From Pseudoduganella lutea (GTDB taxonomy: Bacteria > Pseudomonadota > Gammaproteobacteria > Burkholderiales > Burkholderiaceae_D): a DNA stretch of 64,000 nucleotides. Made by a program: the position numbers and the translations under genes. The notes beneath the pieces are model-generated. The model saw only the letters and a list, made by a program, of their open reading frames with translations. It had not been told where the DNA came from and did not search any database. The stretch spans positions 2,480,001 to 2,544,000 of the forward strand of contig NZ_CP035913.1 in the NCBI RefSeq assembly GCF_004209755.1. The letters are read 5' to 3'. Every line of letters starts with the position of its first letter. Position 1 is the first letter of the stretch. This document shows positions 36,801-45,500 of the stretch, in pieces.

Positions 36801-38251
36801 GTATCGTCACCATGCCCGCCGTACAGGTCGATGTTATACACGGCTGTCAGCAATTGACCGGCAGGCATGCCGCCACCTGGCGCATACCCGAGCGGGTCCC
36901 CCATGTTGTGGGCCGTCAGCTGCGCCGCGTCGACGGTCTGTAGCCGCGCGATCGTCTCCCAGCCCCTGTCGCCCAGAGCTGCGCCATCGGCGTCGTACTG
37001 GACCAGCGTATCGGCACCTTCCTGCACCGCCCTCAAGTAGCCGAGCTGTGCATCGAAGGGATTGCCGGCTTCGTAGTCCGGCCGCCCGTGGATTCGCTGG
37101 ATATAGTCGCGCAGCACCAGCCGGTCGCCGCCCGCACCGGCCGCAAAGTCAGTGATGGTGGCGCTGCCGCTGCCGTTGTCGGAGCCGATCATCAGCTCGT
37201 AGCTGTCGACCCCGCTGCCGCCCGTGATGACCAGTTGTGCATGGTTGACGTACAGCTTGACGAAATCGTCACCGGCGCCCAGGTCGACCAGCAGCAACGC
37301 CTCTTCGTTGCTGGCCACCCCGGACACCCGGTCGTTACCGTCGCCGCCGCGCAGCGTCGTGTCCCGTATCGAATAGTTCAGCGAGAAGGAATCATTGCCT
37401 TCACCACCGTCCAGCAGGTGGCTGCCATAGTAGTTCACTATCGAGTCATTGCCCGCGCCGCCGTACAGTTCATCGTGCCCGCCGGTGGCTTCGAGTTGGT
37501 CGTTGCCGTCGCCGCCGCGCAACGTATCGTTGCCCGCATCGCCCTTCAGGCTGTCGTCGCCGCCGTTCCCTTCGAGATAGTCGTCGCCCAAGGAACCCGT
37601 TATCCAATCGCCGCGTTCGGAACCGATGATGGTGTCCGCGTAGTAGCCGCTGTTCCATTTGCCATCGGCGCCGGCTTGCGTGATCAGTTTCCCGGCCACC
37701 TGCGCACCGCTCGGGTCGGCTTCGAGAAAATTGGCGACCGTCAGCTGCGTGACCTGCACGTTCTTCAGCGTCACCACCGTCACGAAATTTGGCATGGCGG
37801 CACTGTCGTAATCGTATTGCAGCAGCGTATCGGCGCCGCGTTGGACCAGCCGCAGCAATGGCGCCGTACCGCCCATCGGATTGATGCCGTTGAAGTTCCA
37901 GTAAAACCGTTCGATGTAGGTGCTTGTATCGATGCGATCACCACCCGCGCCCGCCTTGAAATCCAGGATCTCGATAGCGGACGTGAACCAATGCAATCGG
38001 AAGGTGTCAACGCCTTCGCCCCCGCTGAGCCGGAACGCGCGGGTATCGTATTCCCCGAAGATGAACTCGTCGTCCCCTGCGTCACCCTGTGCCACCACGG
38101 TACCGGTCAAATCGGTTACCCAGGGATGGAAGCGGATCTGGTCATTGCCGGCCCCGCCGCGAATACTGTCCAGCCCGTCAAAGCCAGAAATCGTGTCGTT
38201 GCCGTCCGTGCCGATCAGCGTGTCGTTGTTCCGCGTGCCAAAAATTTCCAT
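32363..38251 (-). CDS. Giant RTX calcium-binding protein C
   Basis: 1,962 residues from ATG 38251 (MEIFGTRNNDTLIGTDGNDT), with AGAGGA 8 nt upstream. It is made almost entirely of RTX nonapeptides (GGAGNDTLxGG) interleaved with strands such as DTYVVDAAGDKVTELADQGT. It carries two copies of the 95-residue module near the N-terminus (ILDFKAGAGGDRIDT, LLRLVQRGADTLLQYDYDSA), several FADYTRKREGGDTVLVHAST-type segments in the middle, and the shared C-terminal domain (ALFALHTAGTTAVYLFTSSG). It is intact, unlike A and B. There is no signal peptide, so export is expected to be by a type I system encoded elsewhere. It is probably a secreted or surface protein stabilised by calcium; adhesion, biofilm or S-layer roles are all possible. 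Confidence 0.9.
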   Translation of the reverse strand: MEIFGTRNNDTLIGTDGNDTISGFDGLDSIRGGAGNDQIRFHPWVTDLTGTVVAQGDAGDDEFIFGEYDTRAFRLSGGEGVDTFRLHWFTSAIEILDFKAGAGGDRIDTSTYIERFYWNFNGINPMGGTAPLLRLVQRGADTLLQYDYDSAAMPNFVTVVTLKNVQVTQLTVANFLEADPSGAQVAGKLITQAGADGKWNSGYYADTIIGSERGDWITGSLGDDYLEGNGGDDSLKGDAGNDTLRGGDGNDQLEATGGHDELYGGAGNDSIVNYYGSHLLDGGEGNDSFSLNYSIRDTTLRGGDGNDRVSGVASNEEALLLVDLGAGDDFVKLYVNHAQLVITGGSGVDSYELMIGSDNGSGSATITDFAAGAGGDRLVLRDYIQRIHGRPDYEAGNPFDAQLGYLRAVQEGADTLVQYDADGAALGDRGWETIARLQTVDAAQLTAHNMGDPLGYAPGGGMPAGQLLTAVYNIDLYGGHGDDTLQGTGNSDELNGGAGNDVLYSGDAESRYLERGDEMDGDIGNDTVIGGGNNDTLDGGRGNDDLDGGGNNDSIEGEDGDDIIRVSAGEDSIAGGDGIDTVYFGNNFADYRIERVHAGIALHDDVRGVHAFLYSVETLVFADATRAFADLMRVSGTAGNDALLGSAFGDTIDGGQGNDTMTGLGGYDEYVVDSAGDRIVEEAGGGVDTIHLTTSLGNYRIPDEVERLVLEIGDAAIDVVGNGSDNTIDGTDAVNAIDGGAGNDTLSGAGGNDGLQGEAGDDDLDGGSGNDTLLGGAGDDELSGDGGIDSMVGGTGDDIYVIDVVADIVVETANGGVDRIYTWLESFVLPENFETLGYWGDAAFHGTGNAADNTLYGYGNNDTLDGAAGADTMDGAWGDDLYLVDNVGDTVEESSNWGFDTVMIGLAGAGTWRMGDHVERAIVTGSLAVNVTGGDTENELRGNGAANILVGHGGDDTLNGGGGSDTLDGGYGDDIFIVDAAGDMVIEMYDQGTDRVVTTLGNYALSEHLEDLAYAGSASFAGKGNAAANLLTGGAGNDTLAGGAGKDTLAGMAGNDTLDGGAGEDRAWVGGAFADYTRKREGGDTVLVHASTGDRTVLRDIEWVQFADGTRPIDALQDGIIGNGADVLNGTAGADRLDGDGGADTMAGGAGNDTYVVDVAGDVIVEAADAGRDMVEVGLGNGTYTLAANVEDATIMSSGAAGITGNDLANALTGNGAANALTGGAGNDTLDGGKGNDALAGGSGDDVYHVDATGDKVTESADGGTDTVITTLAKYTLGANVENVTYTGTGAFAAAGNALGNVIVGGKGNDTVDGAAGIDTYVATGAFGEYSRQRPNATDLVLIKGDQTITLKNVETVRFSDGVKTQAELFVNVASVANDTLSGTDGNDSMNGLAGADQMSGGLGNDLYVVDNIGDRIVENAGAGRDSVQVALARGTYVLAANVEDAVVTSTGAVGITGNDLANELAGNGAANALSGGGGNDTLDGGKGSDALVGGTGDDTYVVDAAGDKVTELADQGTDTVSTTLVKYTLGAHLENLAYTGTSAFAGTGNALDNVITAGVGNDTIDGAAGTDRYVIQGDLADFQRQSPSDKDLVLVKGTQKITLRNIEEVEFSDGVKSIDQLRVNVASQGNDTLTGTAGDDEMNGLAGADQLTGGKGDDTYFLDNVDDTVVELANQGIDTVNIGISAKITYTLGEHIEHAAIMSTAAINIIGNTEDNTLTGNAAANALTGGAGNDTLIGGKGNDTLDGGAGNDFYSVDATGDKVQEEANGGYDIVETTVAKTTLAANVEELRFTGKGAFTGIGNNLDNVIIGGAGSDKLTGGLGADTFVIGAGNDTITDFASGTDHLVIARKIGDGDLIIEQVATPGAAGSFSSKAELVLFTQNVTSLSATNAAKAIGSATEAYGLGDTALFALHTAGTTAVYLFTSSGNDAVVSKGELQQIATLTGVPSLGIGDFQMGDMG

Positions 38252-38440
38252 GAAATGTCCTCTGGTGGCCGCTCGTCGCGCGGCGCGGCGTTCTCTGGAA
38301 CGCGTTGCAAAATTTCAAGATTACCATGCAAGAAGCAACACATTATGCAAGAGAATAAATTTTCAAAACTTATACAGCACGTATTTTTTTAGCAACCTCG
38401 ATATGCATCTGCAAGTCATCGGGGTGCCCGCGCAACGGCG

Positions 38441-38473
38441 AAAAAAAAGTGGCGTTCGTTACGCCACTTTTTC
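38441..38473 (-). terminator. Rho-independent terminator after RTX-D
   Basis: On the minus strand there is an 11-bp perfect stem (AAAAAGTGGCG with CGCCACTTTTT) around a 7-nt loop, running into eight T. It begins about 17 bp after the RTX-D stop and shields RTX-C from read-through. Confidence 0.9.
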
Positions 38474-38489
38474 GGTTACCAGCGCGCTA

Positions 38490-40958
38490 TCAGGACAGCG
38501 TGGCGAAGCCGTAGTCATCGATGCCGGTCGTCACCACGCCGGTCAGCGTGGCGATCTGCACCAGCTCGTTCGCACTGACGACGGCATCGTTACCCTTGCT
38601 GGTGAACAGGTACACGGCCGTGGTGCTGGCCGTGTGCAGCGCGAACAGCGCGGTCTCGCCTGTTGCATAGGCTTCGGCGGCACTGCCGATCGCCTTGGCC
38701 GCACTGGTCGTCGTCAGGCTCGCGACCTTCTGCGAGAAGATCACCAGTTCCGCATCGGAAGCGAAACCGCCCGTGACGCCCTGGATTGCCGCATCGTCGA
38801 TGACGTCATCGCCATTGCCGACCTTGCGGGTGACAACGAGATGGTCAACGCCGCTGGCGAAGTCGGTGATGGTGTCGTTGCCCGCGCCGAGCACGAATCC
38901 ATCGGCACCGAGCCCGCCGGTCAGCTTGTCGTTGCCGGTGCTGCCAGCGATGACGTTATCGAGGTCGTTGCCGATGCCGGTAAACGCAACCTTGCCCGTA
39001 AAGCGCAGTTCCTCCACGTTCGCCGCCAACGTGATTTTCGCCACGGTCGTCTCGACGATGTCATAGCCGCCATCCGCTGCTTCGAGCACCTTGTCGCCCG
39101 CCGCGTCGATGGAATACACGTCGTTACCGGCGCCGCCGTCGAGGGTGTCGTTGCCCTTGCCGCCGACGAGGGTGTCGTTGCCGTCGCCGCCGAGCAGGCT
39201 GTCGGCGCCGGCCAGGCCATCGAGCGTATCGTTGCCATCGGTGCCGGTCAGCGTATCGTTGCGGGCCGAGGCCACATTGAGGGTCAGCTCGGCCAGCGAC
39301 TTCACGCCGTCGCTGAACTCGACCTGCTCGATGTTCTTCAGCGTGATCGATTGCGTGCCCTTGACGAGCACCAGGTCGTTCGCGGCGGAGAGCTGGCGCT
39401 GGTAATCGGCATAGGCGCCCGCTGCGACATACGTGTCACTCCCGGCCGCGCCGTCGATGGCCTGGCTCGTCGTGGCATCGCCGCCGTCGATCACGTTGTC
39501 GAGCGCATTACCGGTGCCGGCGAAGGCGGCGCTGCCGGTGTACTTCACATTCTCGACATTGGCCGCCAGCGCGTATTTCGCCAGCGCGGTGATGACGGTG
39601 TCCTTGCCGGCATTGGCCAGTTCGACCACCTTGTCGCCTGCGACATCGACATGGTACGTATCGTCGCCGCTGCCGCCGGCCAGCACGTCGCTGCCGTTGC
39701 CACCGATGAGCGTGTCGTTGCCGGCATTGCCGGTCAGCGTGTTGTTGCCATCATTGCCGGTCAACACGTTGTCCAGCGCATTGCCGTCGATGGCAACGGC
39801 GAGCTTGCCCGCCAGCGCCACGCCATTCTCGACGAAGTCTGCCAGGTGCCATGCCGCGCCGGCGTAGGCGATTTTCGCCGTATCGATGCCTTCGCCATCG
39901 TTTTCCACCACCAGGGTCCCCGTGCGGCGCACGACATAGGTGTCGTCACCGGCGCCGCCGGTCAGCGTATCGATGCCGTCGTAGCCATCCAGCGTGTCGT
40001 TGCCATCGGTGCCGTCGATGCTGTCGCTGCCATCGGGCGGCAGTTCGGCCTGGAACTCCGCCAGCGTATGCAGGACGCCGTACATGTAGAAATTCTCGAC
40101 GTCGTAGACCGTCAGTGTCCGGCCGCCATCGCCCGCGCCTTCGCCGATATAGGTGAAGGCGAGCCCGTTCTCGCCGGCACGGCGAACGATGTAGTTTTCC
40201 CGTGCAGCCATCATGTACACGGAATCCGTCCCGGCGCCGCCATCGAACAGGTCGTCACCGCTGGAGGCAGAAATACCGTCGTTGCCGGCGCCGCCGAACA
40301 TCGTGTCGTCGCCATAGCCGGTGTAGAAGGAGTCGTTGCCGGCGCCGCCGTCCACGTAGTCGTTGCCGTCGCCGGTCGAGATGCCATTGTCCAGCGCATT
40401 GCCGATGGCGGTGAACGCCCCCGATGCACTGAAGCTCAATCCTTCCACATTGGCCGGCATCTTGTAGTAACTGGCGCTGGAATAGATTCTGTCGGTGCCG
40501 CCATTGGCCGATTCCTGGACGACGTCGCCAGACGAATCGACATGGTACTCGTCGTTACCGCTCCCGCCGCGCATCGTGTCATTGCCGGCGGCTCCGTCGA
40601 GGGTATCGTTGCCGGCTGTGCCGTTGAGCATATCGTTGCGTGCCGTGCCGGCGATGCCCACCAGTTCGGCCAGCGTGTGAACGCCATCGGCGAAGGCGAA
40701 ATATTCGACGTTACTGACCGAATACAGCGTCAGGTGTTTGTAGCTGCTGAAAAACACGCTGGTCGTGCTCTGGCGATAGACAGTGTAATCGCTGAAGTCC
40801 CCCAGCCCTGCCATCGTGTCGATGCCGGCACCGCCATCGATCTCGTTGTTGCCGCTGCCAGGCCGCAGCAGGTCGTTGCCATTGCCCCCCGACAGCGTGT
40901 CATCGCCGGCGGTGCCCACCAGGGTGTCGTTCGAATTGGTACCGTTAAGTTCTGCCAT
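38490..40958 (-). CDS. Short RTX calcium-binding protein D
   Basis: 822 residues from ATG 40958 (MAELNGTNSNDTLVGTAGDD). The Shine-Dalgarno is weak (AGAAAAGAAAA). It has RTX repeats throughout, with an early non-repeat segment (FSDYTVYRQSTTSVFFSSYK, then LYSVSNVEYFAFADGVHTLA) and a middle one (RENYIVRRAGENGLAFTYIG). It lacks the 95-residue module and ends in the shared C-terminal domain (ALFALHTASTTAVYLFTSKG, ELVQIATLTGV). RTX-F is its close paralogue over nearly the whole length. It starts 95 bp downstream of the RTX-E stop without a strong terminator between, so E and D may be cotranscribed. Confidence 0.9.
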   Translation of the reverse strand: MAELNGTNSNDTLVGTAGDDTLSGGNGNDLLRPGSGNNEIDGGAGIDTMAGLGDFSDYTVYRQSTTSVFFSSYKHLTLYSVSNVEYFAFADGVHTLAELVGIAGTARNDMLNGTAGNDTLDGAAGNDTMRGGSGNDEYHVDSSGDVVQESANGGTDRIYSSASYYKMPANVEGLSFSASGAFTAIGNALDNGISTGDGNDYVDGGAGNDSFYTGYGDDTMFGGAGNDGISASSGDDLFDGGAGTDSVYMMAARENYIVRRAGENGLAFTYIGEGAGDGGRTLTVYDVENFYMYGVLHTLAEFQAELPPDGSDSIDGTDGNDTLDGYDGIDTLTGGAGDDTYVVRRTGTLVVENDGEGIDTAKIAYAGAAWHLADFVENGVALAGKLAVAIDGNALDNVLTGNDGNNTLTGNAGNDTLIGGNGSDVLAGGSGDDTYHVDVAGDKVVELANAGKDTVITALAKYALAANVENVKYTGSAAFAGTGNALDNVIDGGDATTSQAIDGAAGSDTYVAAGAYADYQRQLSAANDLVLVKGTQSITLKNIEQVEFSDGVKSLAELTLNVASARNDTLTGTDGNDTLDGLAGADSLLGGDGNDTLVGGKGNDTLDGGAGNDVYSIDAAGDKVLEAADGGYDIVETTVAKITLAANVEELRFTGKVAFTGIGNDLDNVIAGSTGNDKLTGGLGADGFVLGAGNDTITDFASGVDHLVVTRKVGNGDDVIDDAAIQGVTGGFASDAELVIFSQKVASLTTTSAAKAIGSAAEAYATGETALFALHTASTTAVYLFTSKGNDAVVSANELVQIATLTGVVTTGIDDYGFATLS

Positions 40959-41053
40959 TTGATAATTTTCTTTTCTAAGTTTTTTTTAATCGTGCGGGTC
41001 GGAAAAACACACATACAAGTTGATCATGCCGGGAAACCGGGCGTCGTTGCAGG

Positions 41054-42500
41054 TCATGCCAGCAGCCCGAAGTCGGTGACCGTCACCGACGCCACGCCGG
41101 TCAACGTGGCGATCTGCGCCAGTTCACCTGCGCTGACCACCGCATCGTTGCCGCTGCTGGTGAACAGGTAGACAGCCGTGGTGCTGCCGCTGTGCAGCGC
41201 GAACAGCGCCGTGTCGCCAAGCCCATAGCCTCCGGTCGCGCTGCCGACGGCCTTGGCCGCATTGGTCGTCGACAGGCTCGACACGTTTTGCGTGAAGATC
41301 ACCAGCTCGGCATCGGACGAGAAGCCGCCCGTCACGCCGTGGGTTGCCACGTCGTCGATGACCAGGTCGCCGTTGCCGATCTTGCGCGTGATGGCAAGAT
41401 GGTCGATGCCGAGGGCGAAGTCCGTGATGGTGTCGTTGCCGGCGCCGATCACGAACGTGTCGACGCCAGCGCCGCCGGTCAGTTTGTCGTTGCCAGCGCC
41501 GCCGACGATCACGTTGTCTTCCGCATTGCCGATGCCGGTAAATGCCTCCTTGCCCGTGAAGCGCAGTTCCTCCACGTTCGCCACCAGCGTATGTTTCGTC
41601 ACTGTCGTTTCCACGATGTCATAGCCGCCATTGGCCGCTTCGATGATCTTGTCGCCGGCCGCGTCGACGGAATAGAAGTCATTTCCTGCGCCGCCTTCGA
41701 GCGTGTCGTTGCCCTTGCCGCCTGCGAGGGTGTCGTTGCCCGCACCGCCGGCCAGCGCGTTGGCGGCGGCGTTGCCGGTCAGCGTGTTGTCTTCGCCGTT
41801 GCCCACCAGGTGGATCGTCGCGGTCGACGTGATCGTCGCGTTCTCGATGTGTTCGCCCAGCGTGTACGTCATCTTGGCCGCAATACCGATGTTGAGGGTG
41901 TCGATACCACCATTGATGAATTCGATGACGGTGTCGCCCGCGCTGTCGAGGAAGTACGTGTCGTCGCCTTTGCCGCCCGTGAGCTGGTCGGCACCGGCCA
42001 GGCCGTTCATCTGGTCGTCGCCAGCAGTGCCACTGAGCGTGTCGTTGCCCTGCGATGCCACGTTGACCTGGAGCTGCGCCAGCGCCTTGACGCCGTCGCT
42101 GAACTCTACTTCTTCGATATTGCGCAGCGTGATTTTCTGTGTGCCTCTCACCAGCACGAGATCTTTATCGTTCGGGCTCTGGCGCTGGAAGTCGGCGAAC
42201 TTGCCCTCGATTACATACCGGTCCGTGCCGGCCGCGCCGTCGATCGTGTCGTTGCCGACGCCGGCGACGATCACGTTGTCGAGGGCGTTGCCGGTGCCGG
42301 CGAAAGCGGTGGTGCCGGTGTACGCGAGATTTTCCAGATGGGCGCCCAGCGTGTATTTCACCAGTGCGGTGCTGACGGTGTCGGTACCCTGGTCAGCCAG
42401 TTCGGTGACCTTGTCGCCGGCAGCATCGACGACATACGTGTCGTCGCCAGTACCGCCGAAAAGCGCATCGCTGCCCTTGCCGCCATCGAGCGTGTCGTTG
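41054..42500 (-). repeat. Paralogous 3' block of RTX-E
   Basis: Fourth copy of the block described under RTX-A, -B and -C. Its similarity to RTX-C extends further upstream than to the others. Confidence 0.75.
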
Positions 42501-45500
42501 CCACCACCGCCGCTCAGTGCATTCGCGGCGCCGTTGCCGGCCAGCTCGTTGGCCAGGTCGTTGCCGGTGATGCCGGCCGCGCCGGTGGAAGTGACCTTTG
42601 CATCTTCGACGTTGGCCGCCAGTACGTATGTGCCCTTTGCCAGCGCCACCTGCACCGTGTCGTGGCCTTCGCCTGTCTTCTCCAAGATCGTGTCGGCCAC
42701 GTTGTCGATCACGTAGATGTCATCGCCCTTGCCGCCGCCCAGCTGGTCGGCACCGGCCAGGCCGTCGAGGCTGTCGTTGCCAGGCGTACCGGTCAGCACA
42801 TCGGCAAGCGGGCTCGGCGTATTGCCGACGATCGTAGCGACAGTCAGCGTTTCATCGCTGAACGCCACGTGCTCGATACCGCGCAACGTGATCGTCTCGC
42901 CGTCACGCGCCAGCACCACGTCCGTCGCGGCCGGGCGCGAGATCGTATAACTGGCACGCTTGCCCAGCACGGTCGCAGTGTCGTCGCCCGCGCCGCCATC
43001 GAGCGTGTCGTTGCCGCCGTTGCCGGCCAGCGTGTCGCTGCCGGCCAGGCCGGACAGGCTGTCATTGCGCAGGCTACCGGCGATGCGGTTGGCCTCCGCG
43101 TTGCCAGTGCCGGCGAATGCGGCGCTGCCACTGTAGCGCAGGTCTTCAAGATTGGCGCCCAGCGTGTAGCGCGCGAGGCTCGTCTGCACCGTGTCGGCGC
43201 CCTGGCCGGCCAGTTCGCTCACGGTATCCCTGGCGCTGTCGACGATGTACGTATCGTCGCCGGTGCCGCCCGCCAGCGTGTCGTTGCCCAAGCCACCGTC
43301 CAGCGTGTCATTGCCGGCGCCGGCATTGATCCTGTCGTTCCCGGCAAGCCCGGAGAGGAAATCGCCCTGCGACGTCCCGGTCAATACGTCGCTCCCGGGA
43401 CCACCCGTCATGGGCAGCAGCGCCGTCACGGTGGTGGTCCATGGCGCGGCGCCCGGCGCTTCGAAACGAAGGCACTCGACGTCGCGCAGGAGGATGACCT
43501 CGCCGGTGGTGGCATGCGACAGCCGGATGCCGGCGCCTGATCGCGCGATGGAATAGGCCGCGGCGCCATCGGCCAGTACCGCCGTGTCGTCGCCAGCGCC
43601 GCCATCCAGCAGCCGGTCGCCCGCTCCCGCGACCAGCAGATCGTCGCCGCCCGCGCCTTCCAGCGTGGCATTCGCGGCGGCTCCTGCCGCCAGGGTATTG
43701 GCAAGGTCATTACCTGTGCCATGGAACGTTCCCGTTCCCGTGTAGCGCAGGATTTCGACGCTTGACCTGATGGTGATTCCGGCGAGACCCGTCAGCACTG
43801 TATCCTGGTCATCGCTGAACCGATCATTGATGATATCCCTGGCGTCGACCACGATATAGACATCGTCTCCCATGCCGCCTTCAAGCGTGTTCGCCCCGAC
43901 CCCACCGGCCAGGGTATCGTTGCCCTCCTCCCCCCGCAGCACATCGTCGCCATCGCCCCCTTGCAGCGTGTCGTTGCCGAGGCCTCCCGCCAGCCAGTCG
44001 CCTTCGGTGTCGCCCTGGCCCGATTGCAACAGATCGTCGCCGCCGCTGCCATAAAGGATGTCGCGGCCGCCTGCGCCGTTGATGATGTCGTGGAATATGG
44101 TACCGAACAGAGATTCCGGCCCCGTACTCCCCGTGATGGTCTGGACAGGCAGCGCACTGCCGTCCGGCGCGATACCGCCTGCGAGGTTTTCCGCCACCAG
44201 CGATGCCCGGTCCACATCCTGCAACCGGAACCAGGTGCTCCACGCATGGTCGGTGCCATTGCCATCGGGGTCCCATTGCAGCAGCGTGTCGGCACCATCC
44301 TGCACCAGGCGCAGGTACCCGCTGGCAAACGGGTTGTCGCCGCCATAGCTGCCGCCCACCTGGGCCTCGCCCAGCGCTGCGAGCATATCGATCGTGTCGC
44401 CGCCTGCCCCGGCGGTGAAATCGCGCACCGTGACCTGGCCGCCGGTCGGCAAGGTGACGAGCACGTACGTATCGCGGCCAGAGCCGCCCTGCAACGTGAC
44501 ATTCTCCTCGGGTCCGATCGTCAGATTGAACGCGTCGTCACCCGCTCCGCCGTCGGCAATGGTGCCGCGGGCGGAGCCAAGCTCGAACAGGTCGTCGCCC
44601 GCGCCACCGCTCAATGTCTCCGCCTGGTCGGATACGGACCGGATCGTATCGTTGCCGTCGCCGCCGCTCACGCTGTTGCGGCCGAAATCGCCATTCAGCC
44701 TGTCGTCTCCGGCGCCGCCGAGCAGCGTATCGTTGCCGCCACCGCCCGACAGCATGGCCGGCTCCGTGCTCCCGGCCGGCACGCGCAGCAAGTCATTTCC
44801 CCCTTCGCCGAACAGCCTGCCGGTGCCTTCGATGGTATCGTCGAAGCGGCCGCCTGCCAGTTCGCTTTCGGTGAGCAGTTCGCCTGCAACGTCGCCTCCG
44901 CGAGGGTCGATGCCCTCCACAAAATTGTCCGTGGTCAGGTCGGCAACGTTCACGTTCAGCAGCCGAAGCCAGGTGAAGAGATTGTCGCCCACGTTCCGCG
45001 CGGACAGCAGCAGCGTGTCCGCGCCGTCCTGCACCAGCACGATTTCACCTGTGGTAAACGGATTACCGCCGGGCGATTCCGGACCGAATCCGTTACCGTA
45101 GAGGAAAGGCATCAGTGCAATCCGGTCGCCTCCGGCCCCTGTCGCGAAATCGGTGATCGTCTGGATGACCACGTCGAGCTGGTACTGCAGGCTATCGAAG
45201 TCGTAGGTATCGATGCCGGCGCCGCCAGTGACGATTGCCGTGATGTTGTTGCGGTAGTATCCCGAGTATACGATCAGGTCGTCGCCGCTTCCGGCGTCCA
45301 CGATGGGCACCGTGTCACGCCTGGCATACACATCGCCCCACAGGGAGATCGTATCGTTGCCGGCGCCTGCATCCAGCGTGTCATTGCCCTCCCCCGCCGT
45401 CGCGTTCAGGTGATCGTTGCCGTTGCCGCCTACCAGCAGGTCATCGCCGTCAGCGCCATGCAGCCAGTCGTCGCCTTCGAGACCGAGCAGGGTATCGGCC

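Noticed and set aside
41028..41050. Possible terminator between RTX-E and RTX-D
   Set aside because: CCGG...CCGG can form only a 4-bp stem with no T tract; too weak to call.
37920..41171. 1,083-residue plus-strand open frame opposite RTX-C/D
   Set aside because: Spans two minus-strand genes and the terminator between them; not a plausible gene.
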